Source of the DNA: Clostridiaceae bacterium UBA5444
Lineage (GTDB): Bacteria > Bacillota > Clostridia > Clostridiales > Oxobacteraceae
Assembly: GCA_002426575.1 (NCBI GenBank)
Contig: DIRE01000025.1
Span: 1 to 9,429 of the forward strand
Direction of reading: 5' to 3'
DNA: 9,429 bases
Shown: one piece after another, positions 6,460 through 9,429 of the stretch
Layout of the letters: the number at the start of each line of letters is the position of its first letter
How positions within the stretch are numbered: position 1 is the stretch's first letter
Notes under the pieces: model-generated
Told to the model about the DNA's origin: nothing
The model's database searches: none
Seen by the model: the letters and a program-made list of their open reading frames with translations, nothing else
Made by a program: the position numbers and the translations under genes

Positions 6460-7155
6460 TTATTCGCACCTGCTTTTTTCCTCTTCCTTTTTTAGTTCGT
6501 CTATATCTTTTATAATTATATATGTACTATTTACATCAATTATATCTTTCTCTTTTAAATACTGCAGTATCCGGTTTATACTCCTTTGAGTAACAGCAAA
6601 TTTTTCGCTCAATTGTTCTTTTTCTATATTTACTATAACCTGATTCTCACATTTTGTTTTTCCATTCCCGGAATTTATTAAATATTTACATACTCTCTGT
6701 TTTAGAGAATGCAGTGTATCCTCCCCAGCTTTTTGTGACAGCCTGTAAAACTGGCTGCAAAGTGTTTGCAACATATAACTGTTGATATTTTTGTCCATTT
6801 CAATCCATTTTAAGAAATATTCCCGCCTTAATACGAGAAGTCTTATTTGAGTCAAGGCTTGTACAGAACAAATGTAAGGTTTCTCCTCAAATATCTCGAG
6901 TTCACCTATATAATTTCCTTTTGAGTAAACTGCCTGGGAGTATTTTTTACCATTTTCAGCCGTTATGTATATGTCTGCGAGGCCGCTTACAATTATATAG
7001 AAATAGTCATATATTTCCCCTTGACGACACACTACTGTTTCCTCAGGATAATCCTCAATTTCCCATTGCTTTAATATCTCATAAGGGCAATTCTTTAGTA
7101 TATTGAATATTTCAGTATCGTTTTCCATGATATTAACAATATTGTGTATATTCAT
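6460..7155 (-). CDS. Crp/Fnr-family transcriptional regulator, YeiL-like
   Basis: A 231-residue regulator with an N-terminal cyclic-nucleotide-type sensor fold (about 18-125), a dimerisation helix (about 126-150) and a C-terminal winged helix-turn-helix (about 170-215; EQLSEKFAVTQRSINRILQYL). In the phosphate-binding cassette GELEIFEE (84-91) is kept, but the Arg that holds cAMP phosphate in Crp (RSA) is Ile95 (ICS), so cAMP binding is doubtful. Cysteines are scattered (23, 43, 96, 133, 156, 169, 230) and do not form the N-terminal four-Cys set of Fnr, so no iron-sulphur cluster is predicted. The GxYIGELE segment recalls E. coli YeiL, whose gene lies beside nucleoside-catabolism genes. The start at 7155 has AAGGAG 9 bases upstream. 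It leads the operon, 47 bases before the phosphorylase gene, and probably controls it. Confidence 0.88.
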   Translation of the reverse strand: MNIHNIVNIMENDTEIFNILKNCPYEILKQWEIEDYPEETVVCRQGEIYDYFYIIVSGLADIYITAENGKKYSQAVYSKGNYIGELEIFEEKPYICSVQALTQIRLLVLRREYFLKWIEMDKNINSYMLQTLCSQFYRLSQKAGEDTLHSLKQRVCKYLINSGNGKTKCENQVIVNIEKEQLSEKFAVTQRSINRILQYLKEKDIIDVNSTYIIIKDIDELKKEEEKSRCE

Positions 7156-7201
7156 AATATTCTACTCCTTGTTATAATAATCCTTTTACTAAATATTATA
7201 A

Positions 7202-7215
7202 AGGACATATGTCCT
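7202..7215. promoter_or_regulatory. 14-bp palindrome AGGACATATGTCCT, candidate Crp-type operator
   Basis: A perfect palindrome that can be parsed as AGGAC-N4-GTCCT, the same 5-4-5 layout as Fnr-family sites. It lies 47 bases upstream of the regulator start codon, just downstream of the candidate -10 box, a fitting position for autorepression. A lone half-site, ATGTCC, recurs at 7271-7276 upstream of the -35 box. Confidence 0.5.
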
Positions 7216-7229
7216 GAAATAGTTCCTGC

Positions 7230-7259
7230 TTAATATTACATTTTGCATTTCTGTGTCAA
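7230..7259 (-). promoter_or_regulatory. Candidate promoter of the regulator-led operon
   Basis: Minus-strand TTGACA (7259-7254) is a perfect -35 box. TATTAA (7235-7230) follows after 18 bases; an alternative TAATAT lies at a 15-base spacing. Transcription would start near 7222, giving a leader of about 65 bases containing the 14-bp palindrome. Confidence 0.5.
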
Positions 7260-7284
7260 TTTTAAGAAAAATGTCCGCAATATG

Positions 7285-7302
7285 ATTATACCGGCGTATA
7301 AT
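7285..7302. promoter_or_regulatory. 18-bp interrupted palindrome ATTATAC-CGGC-GTATAAT
   Basis: Seven-base arms flank a four-base GC-rich centre. Each arm contains a perfect TATAAT when read outward, on both strands, but no good -35 box stands at the right distance on either side. It may be a second regulator-binding site upstream of the operon promoter. Confidence 0.35.
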
Positions 7303-7455
7303 ATTAGTCTGTTATAAATCAAGCACTTTTTGCGTTATCGGATGAGTATAATCGTCAATTATTAAAGATATGTAATATTCTATTTACTTAAATTAATTTT
7401 ACCATAAACTATGGAATAAATAAAATTGTTGGTGATTTAAGGTAGTAATTAGGTG

Positions 7456-7481
7456 ATTTTACAGGGTATATGCTGTAAAAT
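7456..7481. promoter_or_regulatory. 26-bp inverted repeat, candidate operator
   Basis: ATTTTACAG (7456-7464) and CTGTAAAAT (7473-7481) are perfect 9-base arms around an 8-base spacer. The site lies 142 bases before the HTH gene start and about 20 bases upstream of a possible -35 box at 7500. Arm length and spacing fit binding of a dimeric regulator, plausibly the adjacent HTH protein. Confidence 0.45.
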
Positions 7482-7499
7482 AAATGTGCGTGGTGTACA

Positions 7500-7528
7500 T
7501 TGGTAAGATTTCAAATCTAAAATATAAA
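7500..7528 (+). promoter_or_regulatory. Candidate distal promoter of the HTH gene
   Basis: TTGGTA (7500-7505), a 17-base spacer and TATAAA (7523-7528). The spacer contains a small palindrome, AGATTT-C-AAATCT (7506-7518), which could be an operator. It would give a leader of nearly 90 bases. Confidence 0.35.
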
Positions 7529-7586
7529 AGCAACTGATGGTTGACAAGATTCCAAGTGCAGCTGGTGGTAATGCAACTGCGTTTTT

Positions 7587-7595
7587 TGGTATTAT
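7587..7595 (+). promoter_or_regulatory. Candidate extended -10 promoter of the HTH gene
   Basis: TGGTATTAT is an extended -10 element (TGn plus TATTAT at 7590-7595). It would start transcription near 7602, just before the AAAGGAG ribosome binding site (7609-7615). There is no clear -35 box. Confidence 0.35.
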
Positions 7596-7623
7596 GACAC
7601 TATCAAAGAAAGGAGAGTCGATT

Positions 7624-8259
7624 ATGAATATTGCAGACAGAATCCAAAATCTAAGAAAAACAAAAGGTATTTCCCAAGAAGAACTTGCAGACAAGGTTGG
7701 GGTAACTCGACAAGCTGTTTCAAAATGGGAAAGCGAACAAAGTACCCCCGATATTGAGAAAATCATTATAATGAGTGATTATTTTGAAGTGACCACAGAC
7801 TACCTTTTAAAAGGAATTGAACCAAAGACAGAAGAAACAAAGAAAAAGCCAGATACAGGGATTTTTTCAATTGTTGGCACAGCATTAAACTTTATAGGAT
7901 TGATGGTGGCAATTATGATATGGCATGAGAAACGGGTAGATTCTTCTGTGGCGGTTGGACTTATAATTATGGCTATGGGGTGCATGAGTTTTGCACTCGG
8001 ACAGATAATGGGTGCTGGCGAAACAAGGGTAAAAGCAAAGGAATACTTTTGGCGGATTAATTTGTGGATATTAGTATTTATTCCTTTATCGCTTTGCTTC
8101 AATAAGTTGGATGGTTTCTTTGGGGGATATGTAGGTTTAACTGCTCCCTATCCATTGTTGGGAAATTCGCTCATCACATATGGATTATGCTGGCTGGTGT
8201 ACTTCGGAATTTGTATTGCGGGAGATCTAATCCTTATAAAGAGGGGAAAAGTATTATGA
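7624..8259 (+). CDS. Xre-type HTH regulator with four membrane segments
   Basis: A 211-residue protein with an N-terminal Cro/C1-type helix-turn-helix (about residues 5-60; GISQEELADKVGVTRQAVSKW, then the usual LLKGIEP tail). A lysine-rich linker follows, then four hydrophobic segments at about 80-100, 107-129, 143-159 and 183-205. DNA binding from a membrane-tethered position is expected, but the signal it senses cannot be read. The start at 7624 has AAAGGAG 8 bases upstream and begins the classic MNIADRIQNLR helix. The in-frame ATG at 7537 would add 29 residues without a ribosome binding site. Its stop overlaps the start of the next gene (ATGA), so the two form a transcription unit in which the regulator and the membrane protein probably worked together. 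Confidence 0.88.
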   Translation: MNIADRIQNLRKTKGISQEELADKVGVTRQAVSKWESEQSTPDIEKIIIMSDYFEVTTDYLLKGIEPKTEETKKKPDTGIFSIVGTALNFIGLMVAIMIWHEKRVDSSVAVGLIIMAMGCMSFALGQIMGAGETRVKAKEYFWRINLWILVFIPLSLCFNKLDGFFGGYVGLTAPYPLLGNSLITYGLCWLVYFGICIAGDLILIKRGKVL

Positions 8260-8643
8260 AAAGATTTTTAGATACAATCAGAAAGCCAGCTTCCAGTCCG
8301 GTATCCAAAAAAATTCTATATTCTGTTTTAGTATTAATAGCAGGAATTGCACTTGGCACTATGGCAAAGATACTGGACGAAACCCCCTCAAATTTATTGC
8401 CCCCTTTTCTTGAAATGTTGGATTTGAGGAATTTCTTTTCCCGTATGGGATTTTGGCTGTTCAGCGGCGTTTGCATTCGGGTTTTGGTATCTCGACATCC
8501 GCTACATGCTGGAACTGCTGCTATGGTTTTTGACGTTTGCTGTTTTGTATAAGACACCAAAGCAAATTTTGGCGGTTTCAGGAGCAGGAATTCTGCTGTT
8601 TTTCATAACGTCACCATTAAACTTGTTTTGGGGAATGTTATAA
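8256..8643 (+). pseudogene. Membrane protein gene with internal out-of-frame deletion
   Basis: From ATG 8256 (GAGGGG upstream; 4-base overlap with the HTH gene) the frame encodes a basic N-terminus and a hydrophobic helix (ILYSVLVLIAGIALGTMAKIL), then LDLRNFFSRMGFWLF. Soon after about 8465 it degenerates into Cys/His-rich non-membrane sequence and stops at 8552. The +1 frame over 8463-8643 instead reads as good membrane protein, AFAFGFWYLDIRYMLELLLW followed by FLTFAVLYKTPKQ, and ends LNLFWGML with a natural stop at 8641-8643. The simplest reading is one gene that lost its middle by an out-of-frame deletion near 8455-8485, where GGGATTTTGG and GGGTTTTGG form a short imperfect direct repeat. 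The family has no function that I know. Confidence 0.72.
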
Positions 8644-8701
8644 AATGATGATTCACTTAAAATAATTTCTGCGCGCTGGAATTAGAAAGGTAGGATTTAG
8701 A

Positions 8702-9277
8702 ATGAACAATCATACAAAAATGATAATCATTAGTATTCTAATGCTAATGTATCTAAGTTTAATAGTTGGATGCGAAGAAAAACAAAGTCGAGATCAGAAA
8801 GTTAACGCCTCAAAACTGCCACAGCAACAGATAGAAGATAAAGAAGCAATCTATTCTGCTGAGTTGGAAAGCATTACAAGCAGTGCAAAGATTTCAATAA
8901 CTAATGATGCACCTTGTCAAACTTGGTTTGTCCCCAAAACTCAATAAGCCACTTTATCAGAAGTAATATCTTGGTTGCAGCAAGCCAAACTATATAAAGG
9001 TGAAATACCTAAACCCAAAAATCTTGGTGAAAGTGAAGTTGTATTCAACGCATATATTGGACCCTCTATTCTAAATATATTTACATCGGATAACCATGAA
9101 ATAACAATAAAGCCTGCATTTTATATTGATAAAGATAATGAGGACCTTTATAGTGCTCACTATATTGCCAATGTACTTGAATTTAACTATGATGGGGAAA
9201 AAACTTATATTGAATATGATAAATTATACGATTGGCTGAGAAATGACAAATGGATAACAGAATTTAAACAAATGTAG
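8702..9277 (+). pseudogene. Lipoprotein gene interrupted by an in-frame TAA
   Basis: The frame opens with a lipoprotein signal peptide (MNNHTKMIIISILML..., lipobox IVGC with Cys24 as the lipidated residue) and a charged linker. It stops at TAA 8945-8947 after WFVPKTQ. The same frame continues without further stops as ATLSEVISWLQQAKLYKGEI and on to TAG 9275-9277. The second part is a soluble domain with normal codon use, containing FNAYIGPSILNIFTS and YIEYDKLYDWL near its end. Restoring one codon gives a 191-residue lipoprotein. Only the first 81 residues would be made as a secreted stub. A TTG at 8975 could in principle restart translation but has no ribosome binding site. A sequencing error at one base is an alternative. 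The family is unknown to me. Confidence 0.75.
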
Positions 9278-9366
9278 GAGCTTCTCTTTCTAAAATGAAA
9301 TATATATGCAATATAATTAAAATGCGCATTAAGAAAGGTTATATAAATTTGCAAGGGGGAGATTGT

Positions 9367-9429
9367 TTGCCAAAGCATGATTTTGGAATAATAGATTTCT
9401 TTAAGGAAAACAAATGGTATAGCGATTAT
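9367..9429 (+). CDS. Start of an unidentified small protein, cut by window edge
   Basis: AAGGGGGAG (9353-9361) is a strong ribosome binding site 5 bases before TTG 9367, from which the frame stays open to the window end: MPKHDFGIIDFFKENKWYSD and on. An in-frame ATG at 9322 has no ribosome binding site. The opening PKHDFGI resembles, from memory, a family of small uncharacterised clostridial proteins. Only 21 codons are visible, so function is unknown. Confidence 0.55.
   Translation, partial: MPKHDFGIIDFFKENKWYSDY

Larger units (their letters stand above)
7156..7623. other. Divergent control region between the operon and the HTH gene
   Basis: This 468-base AT-rich stretch has no convincing gene. 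It holds the promoter-like sequences and palindromes listed separately. Bases 7303-7455 are plain AT-rich DNA in which I see no open frame of note, no repeat and no strong hairpin. An ATG at 7537 opens in frame with the HTH gene but lacks a ribosome binding site. Confidence 0.7.

Noticed and set aside
7202..7215. SOS (LexA) box reading of AGGACATATGTCCT
   Set aside because: The Firmicute SOS box is CGAAC-N4-GTTCG. Here the half-site is GGAC rather than GAAC in both arms, and no DNA-repair gene is adjacent.
7537..7623. N-terminal extension of the HTH protein from ATG 7537
   Set aside because: No ribosome binding site, whereas AAAGGAG is well placed before 7624 and the conserved HTH start begins there.
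8945..8947. Programmed readthrough or recoding of the TAA in the lipoprotein gene
   Set aside because: No pyrrolysine or selenocysteine context (the stop is TAA) and no downstream structure. A nonsense mutation or base error is simpler.

Overview
The base composition is AT-rich, start codons are preceded by purine-rich GGAGG-type ribosome binding sites, and the protein families include ECF transporters, a LysM-bearing exported nucleotidase and a lipoprotein. Together these point to a low-GC Firmicute, most likely a clostridium. The species cannot be told from the window.

Left edge (1-528): this is a patch of debris. It opens with a near-perfect 50-bp-arm inverted repeat that runs to the window edge. 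A short fragment of a polytopic membrane protein (98-280) follows, then the tail of an SNF2-type helicase (about 332-490), then a stem-loop (481-502) that probably terminates the leftward operon.

Centre (529-7155, all on the minus strand): seven genes read leftward in this order. They are a Crp/Fnr-family regulator resembling YeiL (6460-7155), an NP-I family nucleoside phosphorylase (5675-6412), an ECF transporter substrate-binding S component (5016-5621), the ECF transmembrane subunit EcfT (4100-4867, TTG start), two ECF ATPases (3261-4103 and 2462-3268), and a secreted 5'-nucleotidase with a C-terminal LysM domain (529-2343). The proposed pathway, inferred from content and order, runs as follows. 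The wall-associated nucleotidase strips phosphate from extracellular nucleotides, the dedicated ECF transporter imports the nucleoside, and the phosphorylase splits it into base and sugar 1-phosphate, under control of the Crp-type regulator. The phosphorylase keeps the phosphate and ribose residues of uridine phosphorylase but lacks its uracil-reading Gln and Arg, so the substrate is open. The gap between the S component and EcfT holds a 19-bp stem-loop directly abutting a good promoter-like sequence, which suggests that the energising module T-A-A can be expressed separately from the S component.

Intergenic region 7156-7623: this divergent control region holds several short palindromes, notably a 14-bp perfect one just downstream of the likely regulator promoter, and another 26 bp long upstream of the rightward gene.

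Right part (7624-9429, plus strand): an Xre-type HTH regulator with four membrane segments is overlapped by a membrane-protein gene broken by an internal out-of-frame deletion. Next comes a lipoprotein gene broken by an in-frame TAA, then the start of a further gene cut by the window edge. Two broken genes here and two fragments on the left frame the intact operon with decaying accessory DNA.
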